A stretch of DNA of 64,000 bases. It comes from Candidatus Devosia phytovorans. Its GTDB lineage: Bacteria > Pseudomonadota > Alphaproteobacteria > Rhizobiales > Devosiaceae. Numbering within the stretch: the stretch's first letter is position 1; each line of letters starts with the position of its first letter. The position numbers were made by a program, and so were the translations under genes. The notes under the pieces were generated by a model. It made no database searches and had not been told where the DNA came from. It saw only the letters and a program-made list of their open reading frames with translations. Positions 7,835 through 16,272 of this stretch are shown one piece after another. The stretch covers positions 2,981,001 through 3,045,000 of the forward strand of contig CP119312.1 in the NCBI GenBank assembly GCA_029202405.1, read 5' to 3'.

Positions 7835-8824
7835 ATGAATTCGATGGTGAAAGCGGCCTGGCGTCTGGGAGCCCTCGCTCTGGTGTTGCAGGCCGGAACC
7901 GCAATTGCGGCAGACGACGTGGCATTCCAGCTGGACTGGACCCCGGGCGGCATTTCCGCCGCCTATTATCTTGGTGCGGAGAAGGGTTGCTTCACCGATC
8001 AGGACATCAATGTCACGATTTCGCGGGGCTATGGTGCAGCTGACGCCGTTACCAAAGTCGCGACTGGCGTTGCCGATTTCTCGGTCACCGATCTGGGCGT
8101 CATCATTGGCGCGATTGGCGAAACGCAGGCACCGGTCAAGTCGATCATGCCGGTGGTTTCCCTGTCGCCATTGGCCATTGCCGTACTGGACGACAGCCCG
8201 ATCCAGACCATGAATGACCTCGAAGGGCGCAAGCTGGGCTCATCGGTCGGCAATGCCGCGCTCGAATATGTGCCTTATGGCATGGAACTGGCGGGCGCCG
8301 ATTATGCCAAGGTCGAAGAGGTGCTGACGGACGGTTCAGCATTGAACGGCCTGCTGCTTGGCCGGCAGATCGACGCCCTGGCCAGCTACATCACGTCCGC
8401 CGTGCAGATCCAGTCGCTTGCCGCGCAGAACGGCATGAGCGTCCGCACGGTTTTCTACGGCGACCAGCTCGACATCTACAATGCTTCGGTCTTCACCTCG
8501 AACGAGATGATCGCCTCCAATCCGGACTTGGTCAGCCGCTTCAAGAAGGCCGTGCAGTGTTCCTATGAAGCCTCGGTGGCCGACCCCGCTGCCGCGGTGG
8601 ACGCCATCGTCGCCGGCGTCGAAGGCATGATCCGCGAGACCCAGACGGAGTCGGTGCCTTTTGCCATGGACTTCTCATTCGGCCCCGACAATGCGGTCTT
8701 TGCCGCCAACGGCTTCAATTGGGACGCGGATCGCGTGCAGCACAATATCGAGGTCGTCGGCAAGGTGCATGACAAGACCTATGACCTGACCGCGGACGAC
8801 GTCGTCTATACCCCGGCAGAATAG
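7835..8824 (+). CDS. NMT1/THI5-family ABC transporter substrate-binding protein
   Basis: The 329-aa exported receptor starts at the ATG at 7835, with GGAAGGGA 8 bases upstream. A Sec signal peptide (about 1-25, ending in TAIAA) precedes the mature FQLDWTPGG start, which is diagnostic of NMT1/THI5/SsuA-like proteins. The family binds pyrimidine thiamin precursors, riboflavin-type molecules, sulfonates or nitrate, so the ligand cannot be named. The ATPase and permease at 4822-6437 are the likely partners. A terminator hairpin at 8833-8860 separates it from the DapA-family gene, perhaps giving excess receptor over downstream enzyme. Site C (7790) lies in its promoter. Confidence 0.87.
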   Translation: MNSMVKAAWRLGALALVLQAGTAIAADDVAFQLDWTPGGISAAYYLGAEKGCFTDQDINVTISRGYGAADAVTKVATGVADFSVTDLGVIIGAIGETQAPVKSIMPVVSLSPLAIAVLDDSPIQTMNDLEGRKLGSSVGNAALEYVPYGMELAGADYAKVEEVLTDGSALNGLLLGRQIDALASYITSAVQIQSLAAQNGMSVRTVFYGDQLDIYNASVFTSNEMIASNPDLVSRFKKAVQCSYEASVADPAAAVDAIVAGVEGMIRETQTESVPFAMDFSFGPDNAVFAANGFNWDADRVQHNIEVVGKVHDKTYDLTADDVVYTPAE

Positions 8825-8832
8825 CCTTTCCT

Positions 8833-8869
8833 GCCCGGCGACGCCCTTGTGTCGCCGGGCTTTTCTTTT
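8833..8869 (+). terminator. Intrinsic terminator/attenuator after the binding protein
   Basis: The stem GCCCGGCGA (8833-8841) and TCGCCGGGC (8852-8860) is followed by TTTTCTTTT. It lies between two co-directional genes, so it probably lowers read-through into the DapA-family gene. Confidence 0.8.
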
Positions 8870-8883
8870 CCAGCGAGTTTCCC

Positions 8884-9810
8884 ATGACCTTGATCACGTC
8901 GGAGAGCAAGGGCGTCTTCGTCATTGCCGTCACCCCCTTCAACGAGGATGGCGGCATCGACAGCGCCAGCATCGACAGCGTCACCGACTTCTATTTTGAA
9001 AAGGGCGGCGATGGCCTGACCATTCTGGGCATGATGGGCGAAGCACCCAAGCTCACCCAGGCCGAAGCGCTGGCCGTGACCCGGCAGACATTGGCGCGTT
9101 CGGGCGACAAGCCCGTCGTCGTGGGCGTCTCCGCGCCAGGCCTGGCCGCCATCGAAGAATTGACCAAGGCCGTCATGGACATGGGCGCTGCGGGCGTCAT
9201 GGTGGCGCCGCCACCGGCGCTGCGCACCAATGAACAGATCATTACCTATTACCAGCAGGTGGCAGAAACGCTTGGCCCTGACGTGCCGATCGTGCTGCAG
9301 GATTTCCCGCTCTCCACTACCGTTCAGATGAGCATTCCGGCGCTGGGCAAGATCATCGAGAGCTGCCCGAGCGTGGTCATGCTCAAGCATGAGGACTGGC
9401 CGGGCCTCGCCAAGATCACTGCACTGCGCAAGGCGGAAGCTGAAGGCCGCCGTCGCATTTCCATCCTCTGCGGCAATGGCGGCATTTTCCTGCCGGAGGA
9501 AATGCTGCGCGGCGCCGACGGCGCGATGACCGGTTTTGGCTATCCCGAGATGATGGTCGATGTCTGCCGCCTCACATCAGAGGGTAATGCCGACCGCGCC
9601 CGGGATCTGTTCGACGCCTACCTGCCGCTGGTGCGCTATGAGCAGCAGCCCGGCGTGGGCCTCGGCGCCCGCAAGCATGTGCTGGCCAAGCGCGGCGCCA
9701 TCCGGACATCCACGCAGCGCCGTCCCGGCGCCCCCCTGCCCGCCGATGCCATTGCCGAACTCGATATCCTGATTGCCCGCCTCGAAAAGCGCCTCGCCGA
9801 ACTGGGCTAG
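8884..9810 (+). CDS. DapA/NanA-superfamily aldolase or dehydratase, atypical active site
   Basis: The 308-aa class I lyase has the expected family length. The Schiff-base lysine is present in VVMLKHED (K168). The Tyr of the family's YNxP motif is missing: the position reads LQDFPLS (Q139-D140-F141-P142). The substrate Thr-Thr of GTTGE is replaced by GMMGE (49-53). It is therefore not a true dihydrodipicolinate synthase. It may cleave or dehydrate a 2-keto acid made by the surrounding catabolic genes. The small non-coding gap before it contains only the terminator. Stop is at 9810, followed by a bidirectional hairpin shared with the MFS gene. Confidence 0.8.
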   Translation: MTLITSESKGVFVIAVTPFNEDGGIDSASIDSVTDFYFEKGGDGLTILGMMGEAPKLTQAEALAVTRQTLARSGDKPVVVGVSAPGLAAIEELTKAVMDMGAAGVMVAPPPALRTNEQIITYYQQVAETLGPDVPIVLQDFPLSTTVQMSIPALGKIIESCPSVVMLKHEDWPGLAKITALRKAEAEGRRRISILCGNGGIFLPEEMLRGADGAMTGFGYPEMMVDVCRLTSEGNADRARDLFDAYLPLVRYEQQPGVGLGARKHVLAKRGAIRTSTQRRPGAPLPADAIAELDILIARLEKRLAELG

Positions 9811-9835
9811 ACGAAACATCGTCATCCCAGGCCAA

Positions 9836-9866
9836 GCCGGCTCCGCACTCAGAAGCCGGCCTTTGC
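9836..9866. terminator. Hairpin between convergent genes
   Basis: GCCGGCT (9836-9842) pairs with AGCCGGC (9854-9860), followed by CTTTGCTTT on the plus strand. It is placed to stop transcription from the DapA-family gene and possibly from the opposite MFS gene. Confidence 0.6.
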
Positions 9867-9872
9867 TTTGCG

Positions 9873-11306
9873 CTATTTTGCCTTGGAGTAGCCGTCGAGC
9901 GCGCGTGAGGGGAGCATGCTGAGGGCCAACAGGCACACCGCCAGAAGTCCGGAGGCGACAAGCGAAATGGTCCACATCGGGATGCCGGGGTCCACCACAC
10001 CTTCCGCACGCGTCAGGCCCGACGCCACAGCGACCGCACCCACGGTCGCCACGCCGATCGTACCGCCCATGGCGCGCATAAAACCCAGCACGCCGATGGC
10101 CGCGCCCATGCGACTGGAGCCGGCGGCATTCTGGGTGGCGAGGGTGAAAATCGGATAGGCCGAGCCGATGCCCAGACCCAGTGCCACGCTGGCGATCTCC
10201 ACGCCGACCAGCGTCGGCGACCACGCCAGAACGGCCGTCAGGGCCAGCGCGCCGCAGAGCGCCAAGGCGGCAGCACCGACCACCAGAGGCTTGTAGTGCG
10301 GGTTGAGCCGCAGCAGTTGCGGCGGCACATAGGCGCCCGACATGATGCCGCAGAGCAAGCCAAGGATGGCAAAGCCGGCCTGGCTGGCGGAGAGGTCGAA
10401 GGCCTGCTGGTAGTAGAGCGGCAGATAGACGGCCATGCCCAGATTGCTGCCCTGGCAGCAGAGCAGGCCGAGCGCGCAGAGCAGGATGGTCCTGTCAGTC
10501 AGTATATGCAGCGGCACGAGAGGCGCACTGGCCCGCAGCATGCGCCAGGCAAAGCCGGCCCAGAACAGCAGGGCCAGCGCTGCCAGCAACAGCGGATGCA
10601 GCAGGGCTGCAGTTTCCGTGCCTGTCACGGCATTCAGCCAGAGCACGCTGCTCACCGTGCCGCCGATCAGCAGCAGGGCGCCGGGGAAGTCGATGGAGCG
10701 CTGGCTGTGACGGTCGGGCTCGGGTTCGAACAGGAGAACGACCGCGATAATCACCAGGATGGCGATCGGGACGTTGATCCAGAAAATAGCGGTCCAATGC
10801 ACGTAGTCGGACAGGAAGCCACCCGCCACAGGGCCAAAGATGCTGGCCACGGCATAGATGGTGGAAATATAGGCGCTGTAGGCCGCTCGGCGATACATCG
10901 GCACCTTGTCGGCGATGACGACGAAGGGCAGCGAGGTCAGCCCACCTGCCCCGATACCCTGGACGACCCGTGCCGCGACCAGCATGGGGAGGCTATTGGC
11001 AAGAGCCGAAAGGATGGAGCCAGCAAGAAACAGCCCGACACAGGCGAATAGCGCGACGCGGCGTCCGCGCAGGTCGGCGATGGCACCCAGGATTGGCGAA
11101 GCAGCAGTGGCTGAAAGCAGATAGGCCGTGGCAACCCAGGGCAGCAATGCGCCACCGCCCAGATCGGCGGTGATCTTGCCCATGGCCGGACCGACGATGG
11201 TCTGCTCCAGCGCGGCCATGAACAGCGCCAGCATGACCGCGCCAATGACGAGCCGCTCCTTTCGCGTGGCAGCTGCAGCCGTCGCGTCGACAGGCGAAGT
11301 CGTCAT
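9873..11306 (-). CDS. MFS transporter, DHA2 (14-TM drug:H+ antiporter) type
   Basis: The protein is 477 aa from the ATG at 11306; the longer frame runs back into the GntR gene. It has about 14 hydrophobic segments. The motif after helix 1 is ALEQTIVGPAMGKI, the DHA2 equivalent of LDxTIVNVALP, and loop 2-3 contains LRGRRVAL, the MFS signature. It lies 25 bp downstream of the GntR/FCD gene on the same strand, so regulator and pump are probably one transcript. It may export a toxic intermediate of the pathway or act as an efflux pump; specificity is not visible. Confidence 0.85.
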   Translation of the reverse strand: MTTSPVDATAAAATRKERLVIGAVMLALFMAALEQTIVGPAMGKITADLGGGALLPWVATAYLLSATAASPILGAIADLRGRRVALFACVGLFLAGSILSALANSLPMLVAARVVQGIGAGGLTSLPFVVIADKVPMYRRAAYSAYISTIYAVASIFGPVAGGFLSDYVHWTAIFWINVPIAILVIIAVVLLFEPEPDRHSQRSIDFPGALLLIGGTVSSVLWLNAVTGTETAALLHPLLLAALALLFWAGFAWRMLRASAPLVPLHILTDRTILLCALGLLCCQGSNLGMAVYLPLYYQQAFDLSASQAGFAILGLLCGIMSGAYVPPQLLRLNPHYKPLVVGAAALALCGALALTAVLAWSPTLVGVEIASVALGLGIGSAYPIFTLATQNAAGSSRMGAAIGVLGFMRAMGGTIGVATVGAVAVASGLTRAEGVVDPGIPMWTISLVASGLLAVCLLALSMLPSRALDGYSKAK

Positions 11307-11331
11307 GGCAAAACTCTGAAAAAGGCCGGCC

Positions 11332-12027
11332 TCAGCTGGGGCGGCGACCGAGAATGAAATCGATGATGGCTTCGCGGACATTGTCGAGATGCTGCGCCAT
11401 CAGACGCCGCGACAGTTCAGGATGGTCGCCCATGACCGCATTGATCAACCCCTTGTGCTCGCCGGCCCCGACAAGAAGCCGATGCGGCAGACGCGACGTA
11501 TTGAAGATATGGGTGCGCCGCCGCAGGTCGCGGATCGAGGCGGCAACCATGGGATTGCCGGCGGCGTCGGCAATGCTGGAATGGACCAGATCGTCCACCG
11601 CCCAATGCTGGGCGGGTGTAATCCGGGGCAGATGCACCAACTCCTCGATCGCCTCGGCAATCGAATTGGCAATCAGGGGATCGAATTTGCCGGTAGCGCG
11701 GGCGGCCGTTTCCACTTCCAGGATGCGACGCATGTCGAGCAGGCTGATGTAACTTTCCACGCTGACATCGGCGACAAACAACATGCGACCGTGTCGGCGG
11801 GAGACCAGCGATTCCACTTCCAGCCGGGCCAGTGCCTCACGAACCGGCGTACGGGAGATGGATAGCATCTCGGCCAGCCGACGTTCCTGCAGCACCGCCC
11901 CAGCCGGCAAGTGACCGGCCAGCATCAGGTCGAGGATCTGGTTGTAGGCAAATTCGCTGAGGCTCGGCTCGGCAACAGCGGCGACCGGACTTCTATCTAA
12001 TAGCTCCGGGGAGTCCATAAAGGTCAT
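11332..12027 (-). CDS. GntR family transcriptional regulator, FCD domain (paralogue 1)
   Basis: The 231-aa regulator uses the ATG at 12027, with GAGAGGG 7 bases upstream; the long frame to 13248 is only shadow of the nitrilase-fold gene. The N-terminal winged helix contains LAEMLSISRTPVREALARLE. The C-terminal FCD ligand domain has the VDDLVHSSIADAAGNP segment with likely metal-binding Asp/His and RDLRRRTHIFN. The same segment occurs in the regulator at 39603, so the two are paralogues. Two near-palindromes (TGGTAGACCG and TGATATACCT, 12050-12070) lie just upstream and suggest autoregulation. It probably controls the TGGTATACCA regulon; the effector is unknown. Confidence 0.9.
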   Translation of the reverse strand: MTFMDSPELLDRSPVAAVAEPSLSEFAYNQILDLMLAGHLPAGAVLQERRLAEMLSISRTPVREALARLEVESLVSRRHGRMLFVADVSVESYISLLDMRRILEVETAARATGKFDPLIANSIAEAIEELVHLPRITPAQHWAVDDLVHSSIADAAGNPMVAASIRDLRRRTHIFNTSRLPHRLLVGAGEHKGLINAVMGDHPELSRRLMAQHLDNVREAIIDFILGRRPS

Positions 12028-12049
12028 TTCGCGCCCTCTCGTGTATCGC

Positions 12050-12070
12050 TGGTAGACCGTTGATATACCT
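12050..12070. promoter_or_regulatory. Tandem operator-like sites, regulon site D
   Basis: TGGTAGACCG (12050-12059) and TGATATACCT (12061-12070) lie 11 bp apart, one helical turn, 23-43 bases upstream of the GntR start. They are weaker matches to TGGTATACCA, as is often seen for autoregulatory sites. Confidence 0.45.
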
Positions 12071-12141
12071 CCTGTCAACGCAGGCAGGCAATAGTTGATT
12101 GCACTTGTCATATTTAGTGAGACAACTAGCCCACTGAAGCC

Positions 12142-12172
12142 TTGACCTTGTCCGTGTGCCGTTGGTATGCCA
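12142..12172 (+). promoter_or_regulatory. Putative promoter with operator, regulon site E
   Basis: A -35-like TTGACC (12142-12147) is followed 15 bases later by TGGTATGCCA (12163-12172), which overlaps the expected -10 position. A repressor bound there would block the nitrilase-fold gene at 12211. Position and sequence parallel those at 13477. Confidence 0.5.
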
Positions 12173-12210
12173 TTGGAACACCTTATGTGGATTTTGGTCT
12201 GGAGATGGCA

Positions 12211-13233
12211 ATGGCGATTACACCGTGGCGGGCAACATGCGTGCAGATGGACAGCAAGGTGGCGAGCAACGCCACGAACAAGGCGGAGGCCTGGGCGATC
12301 ATCGACGCCAATCTGGCCAATGCCATTCCCAAGATCGAAGAGGCTTGCAGCGGAGAAAATCCACCCAAGCTGATCGTGCTGCCAGAGTTTGCCTTCCAGG
12401 GCCCGCCGCGCGCGACTCCCGTCAGCGAATGGATCGAGAAGGCCTGCACCACCATTCCCGGACCGATCACCGATCGCCTGGCGGATGTGGCGCGCAAGTT
12501 CGGTATCTACATTGCCGGCAATCACTTCGAGGTCGACCCGAAGTGGCCAGATCGCTACTTCAACTCGTCCTTCCTGCTCGACCCCAAGGGCGAAGTGATC
12601 TTGCGCTATCGTCGCATCAACACCGCGAGCTGGACCTCCCCGCATGACATCATAGAGGAATATCGCGAGACCTACGGCGAAGACGGCATCTTTCCGGTTG
12701 TCGACACCGAGTTGGGGCGCCTCGCCATCTATCCCTGCGGCGAAGTGCTGGTGCCCGAACTTAGCCGCGTACTGATGCTGCGCGGCGCAGAGGTGATCAT
12801 CCACCCGTCGAACGAGCCGGCCAATGCCCGCGCCAACGCCGCCAAGATCTGCCGGGCCGCCGAGAACATGGTCTATCTGATCAGCGCCAATATTTCCGGC
12901 GCCATCGGCTTCTCCGACACCGAACGCGGCGGTCATTCGCAGATCGTCGATTTCAACGGCAATTACCTGGCCTTCGAAGAGGGCGATCAGGAGACGGTGG
13001 CCTGCTCGGCGATCATCGACATTGATGCCCTGCAGAAGGCCCGCCGCGACACGAACATGGGCAATGGCCTGATGCGCACCCGTTTCGAGATGTATCGCGA
13101 ATACTACGCAACGGCCGATCTCTACCCGGCCAACCAGCTGGCAGACAAAGCCTTCGAGACCTATGCCGAACTGACGCCCGTACAGGAAAAGGCACTGGCC
13201 AACATGACCAAGGCGGGCGTGCTGCGCGCCTGA
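12211..13233 (+). CDS. Nitrilase-superfamily carbon-nitrogen hydrolase (paralogue 1)
   Basis: The 340-aa cytoplasmic enzyme uses the ATG at 12211, with GGAG 6 bases upstream; an ATG 6 bases earlier is possible. Superfamily landmarks are the catalytic Glu in LPEFAFQGPP, IPGPITDRL, an NSSFLLD strand, and the nucleophile Cys in IYPCGEVLVPE. The usual catalytic Lys of YRKxH is Arg here (LRYRRINTAS). The paralogue at 38278 has the same change, so the substitution looks ancestral and functional. It probably acts on an amide, carbamoyl or nitrile group. It has its own promoter/operator (site E) and a terminator at 13257. Confidence 0.87.
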   Translation: MAITPWRATCVQMDSKVASNATNKAEAWAIIDANLANAIPKIEEACSGENPPKLIVLPEFAFQGPPRATPVSEWIEKACTTIPGPITDRLADVARKFGIYIAGNHFEVDPKWPDRYFNSSFLLDPKGEVILRYRRINTASWTSPHDIIEEYRETYGEDGIFPVVDTELGRLAIYPCGEVLVPELSRVLMLRGAEVIIHPSNEPANARANAAKICRAAENMVYLISANISGAIGFSDTERGGHSQIVDFNGNYLAFEEGDQETVACSAIIDIDALQKARRDTNMGNGLMRTRFEMYREYYATADLYPANQLADKAFETYAELTPVQEKALANMTKAGVLRA

Positions 13234-13256
13234 GGCTTTCACTACCAACCTATTGG

Positions 13257-13289
13257 AGCGGAGGCCGAAAGGCCTCCCGCTTTGTTTTT
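13257..13289 (+). terminator. Intrinsic terminator of the nitrilase-fold gene
   Basis: GAGGCC (13261-13266) pairs with GGCCTC (13271-13276) around a GAAA loop, extended by outer AGCG/CGCT with one bulge. TTTGTTTTT follows. The rest of the 313-bp gap (13290-13546) holds only the promoter/operator at 13477-13516. Confidence 0.85.
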
Positions 13290-13476
13290 GGCTGTCTGCG
13301 CGTGGTCAGCATTTTTGTTAGGCGAGACAGGCAGCCGCAACGCCTGCACTAGAATTTGACGAGACATATCAATTCCTTGCAGACGGATATCACAACCACA
13401 CCACTGATTCAGATTTCATCCTTTTGCCCACGATTTGATCAGCCAACACGTGATGCCCAATCTCGGCGCAACGCGG

Positions 13477-13516
13477 TTGACATGTGATATTCCGTTGGCA
13501 TACCGTCCGAATGCCA
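13477..13516 (+). promoter_or_regulatory. Promoter with operator, regulon site F
   Basis: A consensus -35 TTGACA (13477-13482) is followed by TGGCATACCG (13496-13505), which covers the expected -10. An ATGCCA (13511-13516) makes an inverted repeat with TGGCAT. The arrangement predicts repression of the binding-protein operon starting at 13547. Confidence 0.55.
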
Positions 13517-13546
13517 TACGGAGAAGTGGCGACAACGGGGAACATC

Positions 13547-14551
13547 ATGAGACAGAATTTGACGCGCGCCGTGCTGCCGATCCTGGGATCCGCGCTCATG
13601 GCCACCGCCAGCCTGACGCCGGCCTTCGCCCAGGATTTGAAGCCGGTCAGCCTGCGCCTGGCCTGGATCGCAGGCGGCGTGGACGCACCGATCTTTATGG
13701 CAGATGCCAAGGGCTATTTCGCTGAAGCCGGCCTCGACGTGGACATCGTTGACGGCAACGGCTCCACCGGCACGATCCAGGCCATCGGCAGCGGCGACTT
13801 CGATATTGGCATTGCCGGCCTCGGTGTGCTGGCGCAGGCCCAGCAGCAGACCGGCGCGGACTCCATGATCGTGGTCGCAGGTCTGGTGCAGAAGGACCCG
13901 ACTTCGATCATCAGCCTCGAAGGCTCGGGCATCACCACGCCCAAGGATATCGAAGGCAAGCGACTGGGCACGGACGCCGGCAATTTCGAGGACGGCATGA
14001 TCCGCGCCTTCGCAGCCGCCAATGACGTCGACATGGACACTGTGGAAGTCATCATCATCAATGGTGGCGGTGACCGTGTTGCCTTGCTCAATGGCGATGT
14101 GGACTTCATCAATGGCTGGGCTAATCCCGACGGCGACAAGGTCGCCGCGATGAAGCCGATCGACCCGCCGCTGCTGTTCGCCGACTATGGCGTCAACATT
14201 CTGGGCTCCAGCGTCATCGTCAGCAAGGACTACCTTGCCGAAAATCCCGACGTGGTGCGCGGCTTCCTCGCTGCCCTGCAGAAGGGCGAGGCTGAGGCCA
14301 AGGCCAATCCCGAAGAAGCTCTCGCCGTAATGATGGAAGCCCGTCCGGACTCCGACGAGGAGCAGATCGAGCTCGAACTGCGCGTCATGCCGCCCTATGC
14401 CCATACCGCTGCGTCCGAGGGCAAGCCTTATGGCTGGATCGCCGAAGCCGACATCCTGCAGACCATTTCGCTGCTCGAGGACTATAGCGAAATGCCGGTG
14501 GGCCTGACACCTGCCGATATCTATGACGGCAGTTTCCTGCCCGCCGAATAG
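13547..14551 (+). CDS. NMT1/THI5-family substrate-binding protein, second transport system
   Basis: The 334-aa exported protein uses the ATG at 13547, with GGGG upstream. Its Sec signal ends in TPAFAQ (about 28). The mature part begins LRLAWIAGGVDAPIF, followed by GNGSTGTIQAIGSGDFDIG, the NMT1/SsuA ligand-cleft pattern. It heads an operon with an SDR, an ATPase (15453) and a permease (16273), a complete importer distinct from the 4822-8824 set. Ligand chemistry is unresolved; the fold also serves for sulfonates, nitrate and pyrimidines. Regulon site F overlaps its promoter. Confidence 0.87.
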   Translation: MRQNLTRAVLPILGSALMATASLTPAFAQDLKPVSLRLAWIAGGVDAPIFMADAKGYFAEAGLDVDIVDGNGSTGTIQAIGSGDFDIGIAGLGVLAQAQQQTGADSMIVVAGLVQKDPTSIISLEGSGITTPKDIEGKRLGTDAGNFEDGMIRAFAAANDVDMDTVEVIIINGGGDRVALLNGDVDFINGWANPDGDKVAAMKPIDPPLLFADYGVNILGSSVIVSKDYLAENPDVVRGFLAALQKGEAEAKANPEEALAVMMEARPDSDEEQIELELRVMPPYAHTAASEGKPYGWIAEADILQTISLLEDYSEMPVGLTPADIYDGSFLPAE

Positions 14552-14562
14552 TCAATCGTTTC

Positions 14563-14594
14563 GGGGGCGATGCCGGCAGGCCGGCGTCGCCCTC
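14563..14594 (+). terminator. GC-rich hairpin after the binding protein
   Basis: GGCGATGCCGGC and GCCGGCGTCGCC form an almost perfect 12-bp stem with a 2-base AG loop (14563-14594). There is only a weak T-run, so it more likely stabilises the upstream mRNA or attenuates than terminates fully. Confidence 0.5.
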
Positions 14595-14630
14595 TGCTTT
14601 ATCGGGGCCACTGCCCCCACAGGACCATTC

Positions 14631-15419
14631 ATGCATCTCGGACTTAACGACAGGCACGCCCTTGTTCTCGGAGCCAGCCAAGGCCTTGGCCTGGCCAGTG
14701 CCCAGGCCCTTCTGGCAGAGGGCGCCCGTGTCACCATCAGTGGCCGGTCGCCAAAGCGGCTCGAAGCCGCGCGCGCCGCATTGCCCGCCGAACAGCAGGA
14801 ACGCTGCTTCATCGCCGTGGCCGATCTCGCCGACCCCGGTGCAGCGGCAGCCATTTCCAGCACGGCCCAGGAACTCGGCGGCGCCGTCGATATTCTCGTC
14901 AACAATACCGGCGGCCCACCGCCCGGTGCGCCCAGCACGATCACGACTGAGGCCATGGCCATCCATTTTGCCGCCATGGTGCAGCCGGTCGTGGCGCTGA
15001 GCCTTGACCTTGTGGCGTCGATGCGCGCTCAGGGCTGGGGTCGCATCATCACCATCGCCTCGAGCGGCGTGGTGCAGCCCATCCCGCATCTGCCAATCTC
15101 CAACGCGCTGCGCTCGACCCTTGTCGGTTTCATGAAGAGCCTCGCCGGCGAAGTTGCAGTGGACGGCGTCACGGTCAACATGGTGCTGCCCGGACGCATC
15201 GCCACCGGACGCACCCAGTCGATCGACACCGCACAGGCCAGCAAATCCGGCAGGGATATTGCCGATATCGCCAAGGCATCCGCCGCCACCATTCCGGCCG
15301 GCCGCTATGGCACGCCCGAAGAGTTTGCCGCCGTCGTCGCCTTCCTTGCCAGCGCCCCCGCGAGCTATGTCACCGGCAGCTTGGTGCGCGTGGACGGCGG
15401 CGCGATCCGTTCGATCTGA
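14631..15419 (+). CDS. SDR-fold protein lacking the canonical YxxxK
   Basis: The protein is 262 aa from the ATG at 14631 (AGGA 7 bases upstream). It has the SDR glycine motif GASQGLG, an NNTGG strand and a C-terminal GSLVRVDGG. At the active site, where Tyr-x-x-x-Lys should stand, it reads LPISNALRSTL, so Tyr is Ser and Lys is Arg. A divergent SDR subgroup annotated as 3-oxoacyl-ACP-reductase-like has similar SN-x-x-R sequences, so this is not obvious decay. It sits inside an ABC transporter operon between receptor and ATPase, suggesting a role on the imported ligand. The catalytic reaction is uncertain. Confidence 0.8.
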   Translation: MHLGLNDRHALVLGASQGLGLASAQALLAEGARVTISGRSPKRLEAARAALPAEQQERCFIAVADLADPGAAAAISSTAQELGGAVDILVNNTGGPPPGAPSTITTEAMAIHFAAMVQPVVALSLDLVASMRAQGWGRIITIASSGVVQPIPHLPISNALRSTLVGFMKSLAGEVAVDGVTVNMVLPGRIATGRTQSIDTAQASKSGRDIADIAKASAATIPAGRYGTPEEFAAVVAFLASAPASYVTGSLVRVDGGAIRSI

Positions 15420-15452
15420 TCAGGAGAGGTGGCCGAAGGGCTGCCAGCACCC

Positions 15453-16271
15453 ATGAACGCCATGCCATCCGCCGAAAGCATGCAAAGCACCCCCGAAAAG
15501 CACATTTCGATCTCGGGCGTGTCCAAATCCTTCACCACGCGCAGCGGCAAGGTCCAGGCGCTGCAGGAGATCGATCTCACCATCAAGAAGGGTGAATTCG
15601 TATCGGTGCTCGGCCCGTCCGGCTGCGGCAAGAGCACGCTGATGATGCTGCTGTCGGGGCTAGATACGGTCACCAAGGGCCGGATCACCGTAGGCAAGAA
15701 GGATATTTTCGGACCCAATCCCGATGCCGGCGTGGTGTTCCAGCAGGACGTGCTGCTCGAATGGCGCAGCGCGCTGCAGAACATCCTGATCCAGGCCGAG
15801 ATCCGCAAGTCGGACATGGGCGAAGCGACAGAGCGTGCCCGGCAGCTGCTCAAGATGGTGTCGCTGCAGGATTTCGAGGGTGCCTATCCCAAGGAGCTCT
15901 CGGGCGGCATGCGTCAGCGCGTCTCGATCTGCCGCGCACTGCTGCACAAACCGCCGCTGCTGCTGATGGACGAACCTTTCGGCGCTCTCGATGCCATGAC
16001 GCGCGACCAGTTGCAGATCGACCTGCTGCGGCTCTGCGCTGAATCGGACATGACGGTCTTTTTCATCACCCATTCGATCGCCGAAGCGATCTTTCTCAGC
16101 GACCGCGTGGTGGTGATGTCGCCACGCCCCGGCCGGATCGAGCGCATCATCGATATCGACCTGCCGCGCCCCCGGCGTCTCGCCATGCGCGAGGACAAGA
16201 GATTCAACGAATATACGCGTGAACTGACCGATATCTTCAAGGGTCTCGGCGTGTTCCGGGAGGAGTATTGA
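15453..16271 (+). CDS. ABC transporter ATP-binding protein, SsuB/TauB type (second system)
   Basis: The protein is about 272 aa with the ATG at 15453. A GTG at 15429 and ATGs at 15462 and 15480 are alternatives, and no ribosome site clearly decides. Motifs are Walker A GPSGCGKST, VVFQQDVLLEWRS after the Q-loop, signature LSGGMRQR, Walker B LLMDEPFGALD, and switch His in ITHSIAEA. It ends one base before the permease ATG. It pairs with the receptor at 13547 and the permease at 16273. It is a paralogue of the ATPase at 4822, with the same architecture and motif context. Confidence 0.88.
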   Translation: MNAMPSAESMQSTPEKHISISGVSKSFTTRSGKVQALQEIDLTIKKGEFVSVLGPSGCGKSTLMMLLSGLDTVTKGRITVGKKDIFGPNPDAGVVFQQDVLLEWRSALQNILIQAEIRKSDMGEATERARQLLKMVSLQDFEGAYPKELSGGMRQRVSICRALLHKPPLLLMDEPFGALDAMTRDQLQIDLLRLCAESDMTVFFITHSIAEAIFLSDRVVVMSPRPGRIERIIDIDLPRPRRLAMREDKRFNEYTRELTDIFKGLGVFREEY

Positions 16272-16272
16272 T

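Noticed and set aside
4822..8824. Naming the NMT1-type systems thiXYZ or ssuABC
   Set aside because: The fold is shared by receptors for thiamin precursors, riboflavin, sulfonates and nitrate. Nothing in the sequence fixes the ligand.
12028..13248. N-terminal extension of the GntR gene (638-aa ORF)
   Set aside because: The extra part is antisense to the nitrilase-fold gene. The GntR domain begins near 12027 with its own ribosome site.
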